Assembly: GCA_009842245.1 (NCBI GenBank) | Contig: VYFT01000070.1 | Coordinates: 1 to 64,000 of the forward strand | Direction: 5' to 3' | DNA from: Gammaproteobacteria bacterium | GTDB taxonomy: Bacteria; Pseudomonadota; Gammaproteobacteria; Pseudomonadales; Azotimanducaceae | DNA length: 64,000 nt | Shown here: one piece after another, positions 19,399 to 29,533 of the stretch | How the letters are laid out: each line of letters starts with the position of its first letter | Position numbering within the stretch: position 1 is the stretch's first letter | Position numbers and translations under genes: made by a program | Notes under the pieces: model-generated | The model's input: the letters and a program-made list of their open reading frames with translations, nothing else | Databases searched by the model: none | Told to the model about the DNA's origin: nothing

Positions 19399-22300
19399 TC
19401 AGTCGTGGTAATAAGAGACTCGCACGGAGTCCGGACCAAACTGATTCTTAAGCTCGTCCATTAGTTCAGGAGAGGCGCAGACGTTCCAATCTGAACCTAG
19501 CTCCAACTGCATTGACCCACCTTCGATAGCGCAGTTAACTCGAACCGAACACTCGTTCGCGCGCCATGCACGCAGGGTATTACGCAAAACACGCACTAAA
19601 TCGCTTCGTCCATTTTGACTCAGCATGTCGATTTCTACAGTGGCGTGATTTTCACTTCGAATCTTCGAGATCGTCGCAATCTTGTTAGTCTGTACGCGCT
19701 TGTCTTTGGTCTTTTTTTCCACTTTCACAGTGAAGAAAGCGATCACAATGTCACCAGATTTAGGCAACTTTTGTGAAGACGAGTCTTCGTCGAATAAAGA
19801 CAACTCTTTACTGCCATGCTCGTCTTCAACTTGAACCCGGGTAACTCTTTTCCCAGATCGAGTTTCTCCAACGTAGAAATTCTTAACCATGCCCGCAACG
19901 GTCCGAGTTTGATCTGGAGACACTTTGTCAATTGTCGTGACATTCTGGTGGGAACAGATTTTTTGAAGTTCTGGGCGATATTCTTGAATTGGGTGGCCAC
20001 TGACATAAAAACCCAAGGCAGTGCCTTCATCTAGTAACAGTCTGCGCAACGCTATCGGTTCAACCTGAGGTACCTTTAGCGCTTTTCCAACATCATCTGA
20101 AGTTCCGAAGAGATCTCCAACGTTTTGCTTTATGCGTTCGGCTTGTTGTTCCGCCGCGTGCGTCGCCGTTTCGACTTGGGCAAGAAATTCGGCACGTTTA
20201 AGCGCGATCGGTTTTTCTGGTTCTAAGCAATCCACAGCACCCGCATGAATCAACTTCTCTAACAGCATTCGATTTCGACGATGGAGCTCTGCGCGCTCAC
20301 ATAAGTCAAACAAAGACGTGAACAGTCCAGCGGAACGCGCTTCAATAATTCGATTTGCTTCGTCCTGAGAAATCCCACGCACAGCTGAAAAACCTACCGT
20401 GATTTTGTCTTCACATCCAACAAATTCCCACTGACCTTCATTAACGCTTGGTTGCACAATCTCTACCTCTAGGCGATTCGCCTCATCCATAAAGGACTTT
20501 ATCGTGTCCCGATCGTTGTCGCAGCTAGCAAGTGCTGCGAGAAACTCGGCTGGATAGTAATGTTTGAGGTACGCGGTCTGATACGCGACTATTGCATAAC
20601 CAACGGTGTGCGCACGATTAAAGGCATATCGTGCAAACTTGCGCATGTCTTCATAAATCTCGAGTGCCACACTATCGAGAACGCCATTTTGGACACACCC
20701 CTCAATGAATTTAGGCTGAAGCTCGAGCATTTCGGCTTCATTTTTCTTTCCCATCGCTGAGCGCAAACGGTCAGCTTCGCCCATCGAAAATCCAGCCAGT
20801 TCGCGCGCAAGATTCATCACATCTTCTTGATAGACCATTAATCCAAACGTCTTCGATAACACTTTCTCGTGGATTGGATGGAGGTACTTTACGTCTTCAA
20901 GTTTGTTCTTGCGACGAATGTAAGAGTCGGTTACGCCTGTATCCAAAGGACCGGGTCGAAACAGCGCGAGTAACGCGATGAGATCTTCTAAATCTGTGGG
21001 ATTGAGGTCTTTCACTTTCTGCCGCATACCAAGTGATTCCAACTGAAAAATACCGGTGGTCTCGCCTTCGTGAAGACTCTGGAATACTTCTGCATCGTCC
21101 ATGGGCAGAGCCAACAGACTGATTGGATCGAGTCCTTGCCGTTCACGATTCGAGTTGATGTGGTCTAACGCCATGGAAATAACAGTAAGTGTTTTCAGCC
21201 CCAAAAAGTCGAACTTGACTAAACCCAGTTCTTCGACATCCTTCTTGTCGAGTTGAGTGACCCATTCACTTTCCGATGTTTCCGTGTAGATCGGGACATA
21301 TCCATCTAAATCGTCCGGCGCGATGACTACACCACCCGCGTGCTTACCGCGATTGCGAACAAGGCCCTCGACCTCCATTCCCCGTTGCACGATGAGTTCC
21401 GCTTCTGGATCGGATCGAACCAGGTTTTCTAGCTCTCGTACTTCTGCGATAGCTTCGGCAATAGGTATCGGTTGTACTCCCCGAATCGGGATGAGTTGTG
21501 CGATTTTTTCGGCTAAGCCTCTTGGTTTACCCAAAGCACGAGCTGCATCCTTGACCGCTATTTTGGATCCAAAAGTGTTGAAGGAAACAATTTGCGCGAC
21601 ACTAGCGCGACCATACAACTCAGTGACGTACTCAATCACTTCATTCCTACGATTCATACAAAAATCAATGTCAAAATCGGGTAATGAAACTCGTTCGGGG
21701 TTAAGCAATCGTTCAAACATCAGTTCGTATGCGATGGGATCAATGTCGACAATCCCCAAGACATAGGCGACCAAAGAAGCCGCACCCGAACCACGTCCTG
21801 GGCCTACAGGAATTTCTTGGTTCTTCGCCCAAGACACGATATCGCCCACAATCAAGAAATACCCGGCAAATCCCATCTGTTTGATTACTTCTAGTTCCGT
21901 ACGTAGACGATTGACATATGTCTCTCGATCGGAAAATGACTTGTTCTCTGCTTCGTACTTGTCCAGAACGGCGTTCAGTCGCTCGTGCGCGATTGCATCA
22001 ATTAGTTCTTCGGGTGTACCTTTTCGTTCGGTTCGAAATTGCGGTAGATAAAGACCCGATGGAATTTCTACCGTACATCTCTTCGCGATCTCGAGAGCGT
22101 TTTCGAGTGCGTCTGGTAAGTCTTCAAAAAGCTCGGACATTTCTTTGGGCGAGCGCAGATACTGTTGCGAACTGTAGAGTTTCTCGTGAGCTCCACTACC
22201 GATTCGCTGTTTGTGCGCAACGCAATAACGCGTCTCGTGTGTGCTGTAATCCGCTTCATCGATGAATCGAACATCATTTGTTGCAACTAGTGGAATTTGT

Positions 22301-22857
22301 AGCTCTTGAGAAATTTCGACAGCATGCGTTATGTACGCTTCCTCGTGTGCTCGACCGGTGCGAGTCAATTCAAGGTAAAAGCGGTTTGGGTAAGCCTCGC
22401 TTAGTTCTTTGGCTGCTTGGGTCGCACCAGCAATATTGGAATTTGCAAGTAACCGTCCAATCTTACCCTGACTACCTCCTGAAAGAGCAATCAATCCGTC
22501 CGACAGCTCAGACAGTTGAAGCGGCGTGATACATCCGTGAATCTCATACTTCGTATAAGCTCTCGTCATGAGTTTGAACAGGTTCCGCAAACCGCTCTTG
22601 TCCTTTGCAAGTAACAGCAATCGATCAGGGTGTTCACCACCGTCTAACACACGAACATCGGCACCAAAGATGGGTTTAATTCCGCGGGAGCGCAGTTTGC
22701 GTTGAAACTGCCAGCACGCAAAGAGATTGGTTAAATCTGTTAGAGCTACGGCAGAGATCTTGTGTGCTTTACATCTATCCGCCAGTCGATCGATGCGCAC
22801 GACACTGTCGATGATGGAATACTCTGTGTGCAAAGAAAGATGTGCAAACGACTTCAT
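19399..22857 (-). CDS. dnaE: DNA polymerase III alpha subunit
   Basis: Catalytic subunit of the replicative polymerase. 1152 residues, close to E. coli (1160). N-terminal PHP domain starting FAHLSLHTEYSIIDS; polymerase palm with the catalytic aspartates in LPDFDIDFC (about residue 395) after GPGRGSGAASLVAY; finger region with AYQTAYLKHYYPAEF; C-terminal helix-hairpin-helix, beta-binding and OB-fold regions. Its ATG overlaps the rnhB stop by 4 bp. Part of the conserved lpxB-rnhB-dnaE run. Confidence 0.97.
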   Translation of the reverse strand: MKSFAHLSLHTEYSIIDSVVRIDRLADRCKAHKISAVALTDLTNLFACWQFQRKLRSRGIKPIFGADVRVLDGGEHPDRLLLLAKDKSGLRNLFKLMTRAYTKYEIHGCITPLQLSELSDGLIALSGGSQGKIGRLLANSNIAGATQAAKELSEAYPNRFYLELTRTGRAHEEAYITHAVEISQELQIPLVATNDVRFIDEADYSTHETRYCVAHKQRIGSGAHEKLYSSQQYLRSPKEMSELFEDLPDALENALEIAKRCTVEIPSGLYLPQFRTERKGTPEELIDAIAHERLNAVLDKYEAENKSFSDRETYVNRLRTELEVIKQMGFAGYFLIVGDIVSWAKNQEIPVGPGRGSGAASLVAYVLGIVDIDPIAYELMFERLLNPERVSLPDFDIDFCMNRRNEVIEYVTELYGRASVAQIVSFNTFGSKIAVKDAARALGKPRGLAEKIAQLIPIRGVQPIPIAEAIAEVRELENLVRSDPEAELIVQRGMEVEGLVRNRGKHAGGVVIAPDDLDGYVPIYTETSESEWVTQLDKKDVEELGLVKFDFLGLKTLTVISMALDHINSNRERQGLDPISLLALPMDDAEVFQSLHEGETTGIFQLESLGMRQKVKDLNPTDLEDLIALLALFRPGPLDTGVTDSYIRRKNKLEDVKYLHPIHEKVLSKTFGLMVYQEDVMNLARELAGFSMGEADRLRSAMGKKNEAEMLELQPKFIEGCVQNGVLDSVALEIYEDMRKFARYAFNRAHTVGYAIVAYQTAYLKHYYPAEFLAALASCDNDRDTIKSFMDEANRLEVEIVQPSVNEGQWEFVGCEDKITVGFSAVRGISQDEANRIIEARSAGLFTSLFDLCERAELHRRNRMLLEKLIHAGAVDCLEPEKPIALKRAEFLAQVETATHAAEQQAERIKQNVGDLFGTSDDVGKALKVPQVEPIALRRLLLDEGTALGFYVSGHPIQEYRPELQKICSHQNVTTIDKVSPDQTRTVAGMVKNFYVGETRSGKRVTRVQVEDEHGSKELSLFDEDSSSQKLPKSGDIVIAFFTVKVEKKTKDKRVQTNKIATISKIRSENHATVEIDMLSQNGRSDLVRVLRNTLRAWRANECSVRVNCAIEGGSMQLELGSDWNVCASPELMDELKNQFGPDSVRVSYYHD

Positions 22858-23486
22858 TGTGGTTCGAACAGGTCTTGTGGTTTAGAGTTCAAGTCAAACG
22901 CGTCGGCGACTGGGCGAAAGGATTTTCGATGAATGGGACAAGGTCCGTAGGTGTTAAGCGCGTCGATGTGTTCCTGTGAATGGTAACCGAAATTTACATC
23001 AAATCCATACTCTGGATGCTCTTTCGCATATTCCGCCATAACGCGGTCCCGTTCTACTTTCGCGAGGATACTCGCGGCGCTAATTGCTAACACTTTCGAG
23101 TCGCCGCGGACGATTGTTTGCGTTCTACATTTCAGTCGCGGCGCTTGGTTTCCATCAACCAGTGCGAGGTCCAACGGTACTTCTAACTGCTCGTAGGCAC
23201 GATACATCGCAAGGAGAGTCGCTTGTAGGATGTTCAAGGTGTCAATTTCGCTGACCTCAGCTCTACCAATACCCCAAGCCAATGCTTTGTCCTTGATCTG
23301 TTGCGCGAGATTGAATCGGGCCATCGGTGACAGTTTCTTCGAGTCGTTGATACCGCTAATCGCGATGTTGGGATCCAATACCACCGCGGATGCTATGACA
23401 GGACCAGCTAGAGGCCCGCGACCGGCTTCGTCGATCCCGCAAATACGCTCACTTGCCGGTGGCGCGGGTTCGGGGAACAAACTCAT
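22854..23486 (-). CDS. rnhB: Ribonuclease HII
   Basis: Removes RNA from RNA-DNA hybrids and misincorporated ribonucleotides. 210 residues. Active-site residues Asp19-Glu20 lie in GIDEAGRGPLAGPV, with further acidic residues in LALVDGNQ and ILAKVERDRVM. It overlaps lpxB and dnaE by 4 bp on each side. Confidence 0.96.
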   Translation of the reverse strand: MSLFPEPAPPASERICGIDEAGRGPLAGPVIASAVVLDPNIAISGINDSKKLSPMARFNLAQQIKDKALAWGIGRAEVSEIDTLNILQATLLAMYRAYEQLEVPLDLALVDGNQAPRLKCRTQTIVRGDSKVLAISAASILAKVERDRVMAEYAKEHPEYGFDVNFGYHSQEHIDALNTYGPCPIHRKSFRPVADAFDLNSKPQDLFEPQ

Positions 23487-24643
23487 GTTCCAGCGACCGT
23501 GTTATTGGCGACTAATTCCAACACTGCGTTTGCAGCTCTTTCCGCGTTGTTCTGTCGTAGCGTATGATGAATATGGTCGTATTCGGCGAAGAAATTTTTA
23601 TCAGTGGTAGCACGATGTAATTCACTTTCCAAGTGAGACGCAAGAACCTCTGCAGTGGCACGGTGTTGTATAAATTCGGGGACCAGTTCTCGATTCGCTA
23701 GGATGTTGGGTAGTGCGACTCGTGGCGTATGTAGCATCGATCGAACGATCGCGTACGTAAGCCATCCAATACGATAGGTCACGACCATCGGTGTTCGTAG
23801 CAACAATGCTTCTAGAGTGCTCGTACCCGATTTCACCAACGCTACGTCGGCCGCAGCCAGAACCAATTGAGAACTCTTGTCAGTTATACGTAAATCTACA
23901 GTTGGATAGTATTGGTGTTCTAGCTGTAGCGATGTACTGGCTTTTTCAATTCGACAGGGAATAACAAATTGACACTGATCGGTATCTAGGTTCATTTGAA
24001 AGCGAACACACGTCTCTAGGAACAGTTCTTTGTGAAAGTTCACCTCCGAATAGCGACTCCCGGGCAACAGTGCTACCACCACTGAGTTTGTACCGAGTCC
24101 TAAAGCTTGACGTGCTTGTTCTCGCATCGACGCGCGATCATGAATTTGCTCGATCTCATCTGCTAAAGGATGTCCCACGAAGACCGTTCGAATTCGCGTG
24201 TCGTCGTAGTAGCTGGGTTCGAACGGATATAGGGTCAGAAGTAAATCTGCACACCTTTCAATCCGATTAGCTCTACCTCGTCGCCACGCATAGACTGACG
24301 GACTGACGTAATGAACCGTTGGAATCCCACGTGCTTTGAGTTTTTTTTCAAGTTTGAGATTGAAAACATTGAAGTCTACACCGATCATCACATCCACGTC
24401 CGCGAGTCGATCTGCTAACGAAGCTATGAGCCCCAGCAATTCCGGTAGACGTTTGATCGGTTCCAAAAAGCCGTTGAATGAAAACCGATCCATGGATTCC
24501 AGCGAGACCAACCCCGCGCTTCCCATCTGACTGCCACCGACACCCAAGAACTCAACATCGGAGTGTTGTCGTCGCAGGGCTTGCATCAGTTGCGCTCCGA
24601 GCACATCGCCGGATGCCTCGCCCGCAACTATCCCAACTTTCAT
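23483..24643 (-). CDS. lpxB: Lipid-A-disaccharide synthase
   Basis: Joins UDP-2,3-diacylglucosamine and lipid X to form the lipid A disaccharide at the inner face of the inner membrane. 386 residues from the ATG at 24643, which has AAAGGA 5 bases upstream; an in-frame extension to 24706 lacks a ribosome site. GEASGDVLGAQLM at the N terminus, YVSPSVYAWRRGR, and VALLPGSRYSEV are GT19 motifs. lpxA, which normally precedes it, is absent: only 117 bases without similarity separate it from fabZ. Confidence 0.96.
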   Translation of the reverse strand: MKVGIVAGEASGDVLGAQLMQALRRQHSDVEFLGVGGSQMGSAGLVSLESMDRFSFNGFLEPIKRLPELLGLIASLADRLADVDVMIGVDFNVFNLKLEKKLKARGIPTVHYVSPSVYAWRRGRANRIERCADLLLTLYPFEPSYYDDTRIRTVFVGHPLADEIEQIHDRASMREQARQALGLGTNSVVVALLPGSRYSEVNFHKELFLETCVRFQMNLDTDQCQFVIPCRIEKASTSLQLEHQYYPTVDLRITDKSSQLVLAAADVALVKSGTSTLEALLLRTPMVVTYRIGWLTYAIVRSMLHTPRVALPNILANRELVPEFIQHRATAEVLASHLESELHRATTDKNFFAEYDHIHHTLRQNNAERAANAVLELVANNTVAGT

Positions 24644-24760
24644 GCGATCCTTTGTATGAGAAATATCACTACGAATCTCACGCCCATAGCAATGGTTCGA
24701 TTCCAAGTCTCTTGGAAGGAAGCTGAATGACGTTCTTCACCCTTGAACGCCTTGGAAGTG

Positions 24761-25201
24761 CTAAACCTTGCGCGCGGCGACGAGCAACTCAGTCGTGCAC
24801 GCCAATACGTCTCCGACGTAAGCATTACAAAGGAATTTTGACGTGTCGCGCCGAGAATGAGTCACTTCACAGACCAATCGCAACACGTCACCTGGAACTA
24901 CTGGACGTTTGAATCGGGTCTTGTCCATGCCAGCGAGATAGTAAATGTAGCCGTCTTCTACCGGTTTGATTCCTCTGGAGATGGAAGCCAGTATTCCTGA
25001 CATCTGCGCCAATGCTTCGACTATGAGTACTCCAGGCATTATTGGATTGCCCGGAAAGTGTCCCTGAAAAAACGGCTCATTGACTGTTACGTTCTTTACA
25101 CCGACTATGCTGTTTCCTGAATCAATTTCTATAACGCGATCTACCAAAACGAACGGGTATCGGTGCGGTAGGTATTCTTGAATCTGTATCGCGTCTAACA
25201 T
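24761..25201 (-). CDS. fabZ: 3-hydroxyacyl-ACP dehydratase FabZ
   Basis: Dehydrates 3-hydroxyacyl-ACP in fatty acid elongation. 146 residues, normal length. LPHRYPFVLVDRV precedes the catalytic motif GHFPGNPIMPGVLIVEALAQ (catalytic His in GHF, Glu in VEA). It follows lpxD by 20 bp on the same strand. Confidence 0.97.
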   Translation of the reverse strand: MLDAIQIQEYLPHRYPFVLVDRVIEIDSGNSIVGVKNVTVNEPFFQGHFPGNPIMPGVLIVEALAQMSGILASISRGIKPVEDGYIYYLAGMDKTRFKRPVVPGDVLRLVCEVTHSRRDTSKFLCNAYVGDVLACTTELLVAARKV

Positions 25202-25221
25202 AAAAGTCTTAGCTGTGCCAG

Positions 25222-26250
25222 TTAATCTCGTTCTTTAAGCTTCTTTTCTAGTTCAGCTACTCGTTGTGCAAGTTCTTCAAGTTTAGTGAATCTTAACGCG
25301 TTTCGACGCCACGATTCAATATCGGTGTGTAAAGTCGCACCTTGATAGGTGCCCGGCTTATCTATTGAGCGGCTAACGTAGGTCATCGCGCCGATCGTAA
25401 CCCCGCTCGCTATATTCAACGGACCGGAACCGGCAATACCGACGCCCCCAGCCAGCACACAATGCGGTCCAATAGTAACACTGCCTCCTAAGCCGGTACA
25501 TCCGCACAGCATGGAATGGGCACCGACGACACAATTGTGCCCAATGTGGACTTGGTCATCAAGTTTGACGCCATCTTCTACGACCGTATTTTCGATAGCA
25601 CCTCGATCTATTGTACTACTTGCACCCACGACCACATCGTTCCCGATAGATACACCACCGAGTTGATTGATGTGTTGCAACTTCCCATCTGAATCGGGAA
25701 TGAAACCGAAACCGTCTGCACCGATAACGGAATTTGCTTGAATTGTACATCTTTGACCAATTTCGACGTGATCGTAGATACTGACGCCACTGTGCACGTA
25801 AGAATCGTCTCCTACTCGACTCTCTGCTCCGATCGAAGTGTGCGAACCGATCTTTACTCTATCTCCGAGAATTACGTTCGGACCGATCGACACAAAAGGA
25901 CCGATTCCAACATCCTCTCCAATCTGAGCGGTGGGATCAATGTCTGTTTTCTTGCTGATCCCATCTGGCATCGCTTCATTGCGATGAAATAGTTGCGATA
26001 CTTTCGCGTATGCAAGGGACGCATTGTCAACAACTAATGCATTGACAGGACAGTTTTCGGCATCAGCCGACTTGAGAATTACAGCAGACGCTTGTGTCTT
26101 CTGCAAATAAGCTCGGTAATAAGGATTTGAAAGATGTGTTAAATCGCCCTCTCGAGCGTTCAACAAGGAAGCGACTTTGTGTATTCGAACTGAGGGACTA
26201 CCGATTAGATCTGCATCAATATGTCGCGCAATTTCAGCTAACGTGTACAC
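25222..26250 (-). CDS. lpxD: UDP-3-O-acylglucosamine N-acyltransferase
   Basis: Adds the N-linked hydroxyacyl chain in lipid A synthesis. 342 residues: N-terminal uridine-binding domain, then a left-handed beta helix of hexapeptide repeats (about 100-290), and a C-terminal coiled helix (RVAELEKKLKERD). The catalytic His lies in DDQVHIGHNCVVGAH. The GTG start at 26250 lies inside a perfect 14-bp palindrome (AACGTGTACACGTT, 26240-26253) with no good Shine-Dalgarno; it starts 27 bp after skp, so expression may depend on coupling. Confidence 0.95.
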   Translation of the reverse strand: MYTLAEIARHIDADLIGSPSVRIHKVASLLNAREGDLTHLSNPYYRAYLQKTQASAVILKSADAENCPVNALVVDNASLAYAKVSQLFHRNEAMPDGISKKTDIDPTAQIGEDVGIGPFVSIGPNVILGDRVKIGSHTSIGAESRVGDDSYVHSGVSIYDHVEIGQRCTIQANSVIGADGFGFIPDSDGKLQHINQLGGVSIGNDVVVGASSTIDRGAIENTVVEDGVKLDDQVHIGHNCVVGAHSMLCGCTGLGGSVTIGPHCVLAGGVGIAGSGPLNIASGVTIGAMTYVSRSIDKPGTYQGATLHTDIESWRRNALRFTKLEELAQRVAELEKKLKERD

Positions 26251-26277
26251 GTTGAAGCTATCAAATCAGACGTGAGC

Positions 26278-26883
26278 TTATTCTCCTCCTTCCGAAGATT
26301 CAGCAGATTCTTCGTCTTCTGTAGGTTCATCCGTCAGTTCATCAGGAAGCTCGTCTTTCTCTTCCAGGCTTTCATTAATCATTTCAGTGATTTTAGCAGT
26401 AATGATGTGCTTCTGATTGAGGTGCAAAAAACTTTGTTCCTGGATGTCAAGACGAAAGACCGCATCGTAACCTTCAATCGCGATCAAATCGTTCAACACA
26501 GTTTGAAAGAGCGGTGCTTTTTCTCGTATGTACAGCTCGGCCTTAGTGGCACGACCAGTGTCGATCTGTTGTCTTAGGTTTTGAAGTATCGTGTTTTTGC
26601 TTTCAATTTCAAGTTCCAACGTTGCTCGTTCAAGTTCCGTAAGAATATCGACGTCCGTTCTGTACTTTTCGGACAAATCAGCGATCTCTTCTTGTAATGA
26701 GGCCACACGGTCGATTTCAGGTTTGTACTCTTCTATCCACTGTTCTTGTATCGCTTTGCCTTCGTCTGTGTTGAAAATCGCGAGCGACACATTGACCGCA
26801 GCGATTTTGAGTTGTGCAAACGCAGAAAAACTAAAAACTACTATTAAACAAACGACGCTGGTGCGAAAAACGCGAGACATCAT
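26278..26883 (-). CDS. skp: Periplasmic chaperone Skp/OmpH
   Basis: Holds unfolded outer-membrane proteins on their way to BamA. A signal peptide (about 1-24, ending FSAFA-Q) precedes an IAAVNVSLAIFNTDEGK strand and two long coiled-coil helices. 201 residues, longer than E. coli Skp (about 160) because of an acidic C-terminal tail of about 35 residues rich in Glu, Asp, Thr and Ser. Two adjacent ATG codons at 26883 and 26880; GGGAG lies 5-8 bases upstream. Sits between bamA and lpxD as usual. Confidence 0.9.
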   Translation of the reverse strand: MMSRVFRTSVVCLIVVFSFSAFAQLKIAAVNVSLAIFNTDEGKAIQEQWIEEYKPEIDRVASLQEEIADLSEKYRTDVDILTELERATLELEIESKNTILQNLRQQIDTGRATKAELYIREKAPLFQTVLNDLIAIEGYDAVFRLDIQEQSFLHLNQKHIITAKITEMINESLEEKDELPDELTDEPTEDEESAESSEGGE

Positions 26884-26946
26884 GGGAACTCCCTAATACT
26901 TGGAAAATGGGGCTGTGTAATTTTGCGGGAAAACAACAGCGAGAAA

Positions 26947-26974
26947 ATTATAGGCACTTTCGAACTATCCTGAA
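26947..26974 (-). promoter_or_regulatory. Candidate promoter for skp-lpxD-fabZ
   Basis: On the minus strand, TTCAGG (26969-26974), a 16-base spacer, then a perfect -10 TATAAT (26947-26952), about 64 bases upstream of the skp ATG. Confidence 0.5.
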
Positions 26975-26984
26975 CTCATTCCTT

Positions 26985-27004
26985 AAGTTGCAAAAGAGCA
27001 ACCT
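26985..27004 (-). terminator. Hairpin at the end of bamA
   Basis: On the minus strand AGGTTGC/GCAACTT pair (one G-U) around a TCTTTT loop, overlapping the bamA stop codon. No T-run follows, so it is perhaps an attenuator between bamA and skp. Confidence 0.35.
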
Positions 27005-29384
27005 AAAAAGTCTGTCCGACTTCAAAAGAAAAGGTCTCAACCTCATCAAAGCCGGCTGCATTGATCGGGTGCGCTATTGAAATCGACATTGGACCCATTT
27101 GCGTGAGCCAGGAAACTCCCACACCGATCGAAAATCGCAATTCCTTAAGTGTTGGTGAATAACAGCCTACCGTATCTTCATCACAATCTGTACTAAAGAT
27201 ATTTCCGGCATCGAGAAACGCTACAGATCGAACCTGTCCTAAATTTTCGAGGAATGGAAGCGGGAACACGAGCTCGAACGAACCTTCGATGCGCACGTTG
27301 CCACCGAAAGGCTGACCGTCAGGATAGTAGCTAACTATGTTGGTCGAAGGACTACTTCGAGGTCCTAATGAATACCGTTCGAAGCCGCGGACTGAACCGA
27401 AACCACCACCGTGAAAGTGTTCAAAGAAGGGATATTCTTCGGTATCACCGTAGGCTAAACCTAGGCCAATGTGTGTCCGAATATGCCAAGCCCAATCGAT
27501 TTTGTCTCGAAACGGAATATACCAATCACCGCGAAACGTTGTTCGCATAAACTGAAGATCGCTACCAGGTAGCGAAACTTCCAACGCGATCTCTTGCCGA
27601 TTTCCTCGAGTCGCGAAAAGCGTATTGTTCAGAACGTTGTTTGACCACAAACCTTCGACTTTGTAATTCAGGAACTTCGCTCCAGCTCGATCCACGAAAT
27701 CTGAAATTTGCAGTGCTTGGTCAGTGCCATCGGCAACGTCAGTCCACTCACCTCTCCCGGAAAATTGCAATCGCTTGAAGTCTCCGATGGGAAATCCAAA
27801 GTTCGCACCAGCACCGAATGATTCGGTCGAAAATTGGGTAAATGCTTGAAGAGACCCGTAGTCAGTGTCGTTGAAGTACACGCCGAGCCCCCGACTGACT
27901 CCGTCGTCCGTGAAATAGGGGTTAAGGAAACTAAAGTTTAAGTTCTTTGAGTATTGACTGTAATTCATCGCAATACTCACGCTGTTTCCGGATCCGCCAA
28001 TGTTGGACTGTTCGAAATTCGCCCCAAGTAACAAGCCGCCGTACTTTTGATACCCCAAAGTACCTCCGATGGACCCAGTTGGTTGTTCGGAAACAGTGAC
28101 CTCGACATCTATCAGATCGTTTGCTCCCTTTACAGGTGGAGCTTCGACATTGACATTCTCAAAATACCCCAATCGCTCGAGGCGGCGTTTCGACCTTTCT
28201 ATAAGAAAAGTAGATGCTCTCGCACCCTCTAATTGCCGCATTTCTCGGCGCAATACGGTGTCCTGAGTCACTACGTTTCCAGTGAAATCGATCCGACGTA
28301 CGTACACTCGGCTACCTGTATTAAAAACAAATGTGATATCCACGGTGCCGTCCAGTTGAATCATCGGATACCCGTCGACCTGAGCAAATGTGTAGCCGTT
28401 GTTGCTGAGGTAGGTTTCCAAGAATTCTTCGACCTTAGTCACCTTCGCCTCGGAATACGTCTCTCCCGGTTCAATTTTTACCGATGGGTGAGTTTTGATG
28501 TTTGCCAAGACCTGATCGGGGTCGATGTCTCCAAAATCACCCGAAACGTCAATTTCGTCCACAACAAATTTGTCACCTTCGTCGATGGCGATAGTCAAGT
28601 AAACCTGTTTGCGGTCAGGTGTCATACTGACGTCCGCCGACACCAGTTGATACTGATAATATCCTCGGTCTTTGTAAAAGGCTTGCAACGACTTGATATC
28701 ACCTTGAAGTTTTTGTCGGGAATACTGATTCTTACCGGTTAAGAATCCGAGCAAGGTTGGCTCTTTGAGTTCAATCGCTTCCAAGAGTGTTTCCTTGGAA
28801 AAGGACGTATTACCAATGAATGAAATCTGACTAATACGAGATCGTTTGCCTTCTTCAACAACAATGTTGATCGCGACCCTGTTTGGTTCTCGGGGTTCCG
28901 GAACCGCGGTGACACTGGCAGTGTATTGCCCTTGAGCGACGTACTGTCGTTCAAGTTCGAGGGCTACTCGTTCGAGGGTGGCTTGCTTAAATATCTCGCC
29001 TTCGCGAAGTCCTTGTCCGGCTAAGCCTTCAAGCAGGTCTTCTGTTTGAATCGCTTTATTACCTTCAATGGTTATCGATTCAATCCAAGGTCTTTCGACG
29101 ACTTCTACGACGAGCTCACTTCCGTCTCGAGACACTGTAATATCATCGAAATAGCCGGTCGCAAACAACTCACGAATTAGTGTGCGAATTGACAAGGCAT
29201 CGGCTTCATCGTGAACTTGCATTGTGATTTGGTTAAATATCGTTCCAATAGAGACACGTAGTAGACCCTTTACACGAATATCTTCGACTTCGAAGCTCTC
29301 AGCCGCGAAATTACTGAATGTAAATACGCCTAACCCAATGGCTAGGAGTACCCGTACCGACGATTGTTTGATCGCTTTAACCAT
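27003..29384 (-). CDS. bamA: Outer membrane protein assembly factor BamA
   Basis: Omp85 core of the BAM complex that inserts beta-barrel proteins. 793 residues from the ATG at 29384 (TAGGAA 8 bases upstream, signal peptide following); an in-frame extension to 29441 is unlikely. After a signal peptide ending near FAAES, five POTRA domains (about 25-420) precede the barrel. The surface-loop motif VRGFERYSLGPR and a C-terminal Phe after FEVGQ are typical. A separate 149-bp upstream gap suggests its own promoter. Confidence 0.96.
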   Translation of the reverse strand: MVKAIKQSSVRVLLAIGLGVFTFSNFAAESFEVEDIRVKGLLRVSIGTIFNQITMQVHDEADALSIRTLIRELFATGYFDDITVSRDGSELVVEVVERPWIESITIEGNKAIQTEDLLEGLAGQGLREGEIFKQATLERVALELERQYVAQGQYTASVTAVPEPREPNRVAINIVVEEGKRSRISQISFIGNTSFSKETLLEAIELKEPTLLGFLTGKNQYSRQKLQGDIKSLQAFYKDRGYYQYQLVSADVSMTPDRKQVYLTIAIDEGDKFVVDEIDVSGDFGDIDPDQVLANIKTHPSVKIEPGETYSEAKVTKVEEFLETYLSNNGYTFAQVDGYPMIQLDGTVDITFVFNTGSRVYVRRIDFTGNVVTQDTVLRREMRQLEGARASTFLIERSKRRLERLGYFENVNVEAPPVKGANDLIDVEVTVSEQPTGSIGGTLGYQKYGGLLLGANFEQSNIGGSGNSVSIAMNYSQYSKNLNFSFLNPYFTDDGVSRGLGVYFNDTDYGSLQAFTQFSTESFGAGANFGFPIGDFKRLQFSGRGEWTDVADGTDQALQISDFVDRAGAKFLNYKVEGLWSNNVLNNTLFATRGNRQEIALEVSLPGSDLQFMRTTFRGDWYIPFRDKIDWAWHIRTHIGLGLAYGDTEEYPFFEHFHGGGFGSVRGFERYSLGPRSSPSTNIVSYYPDGQPFGGNVRIEGSFELVFPLPFLENLGQVRSVAFLDAGNIFSTDCDEDTVGCYSPTLKELRFSIGVGVSWLTQMGPMSISIAHPINAAGFDEVETFSFEVGQTF

Positions 29385-29533
29385 ATTGTTCGTTCCTACC
29401 GAAAAAAATCTCTCTAATACTGTTGCATTCGTGTGGTGCAAATATCTACAGTTCCACTCTGCTTTGGATACCGCACAACAGCGAATCGATACAAAACTTT
29501 ATTCTCCCAAAACACAATGATATCCGAAACTTT

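Noticed and set aside
24644..24760. Possible lpxA remnant
   Set aside because: No hexapeptide-repeat pattern in any frame; treated as a clean absence.
28233..28742. 169-codon open frame opposite bamA
   Set aside because: Antisense shadow inside the POTRA coding region; bamA is clearly the real gene.
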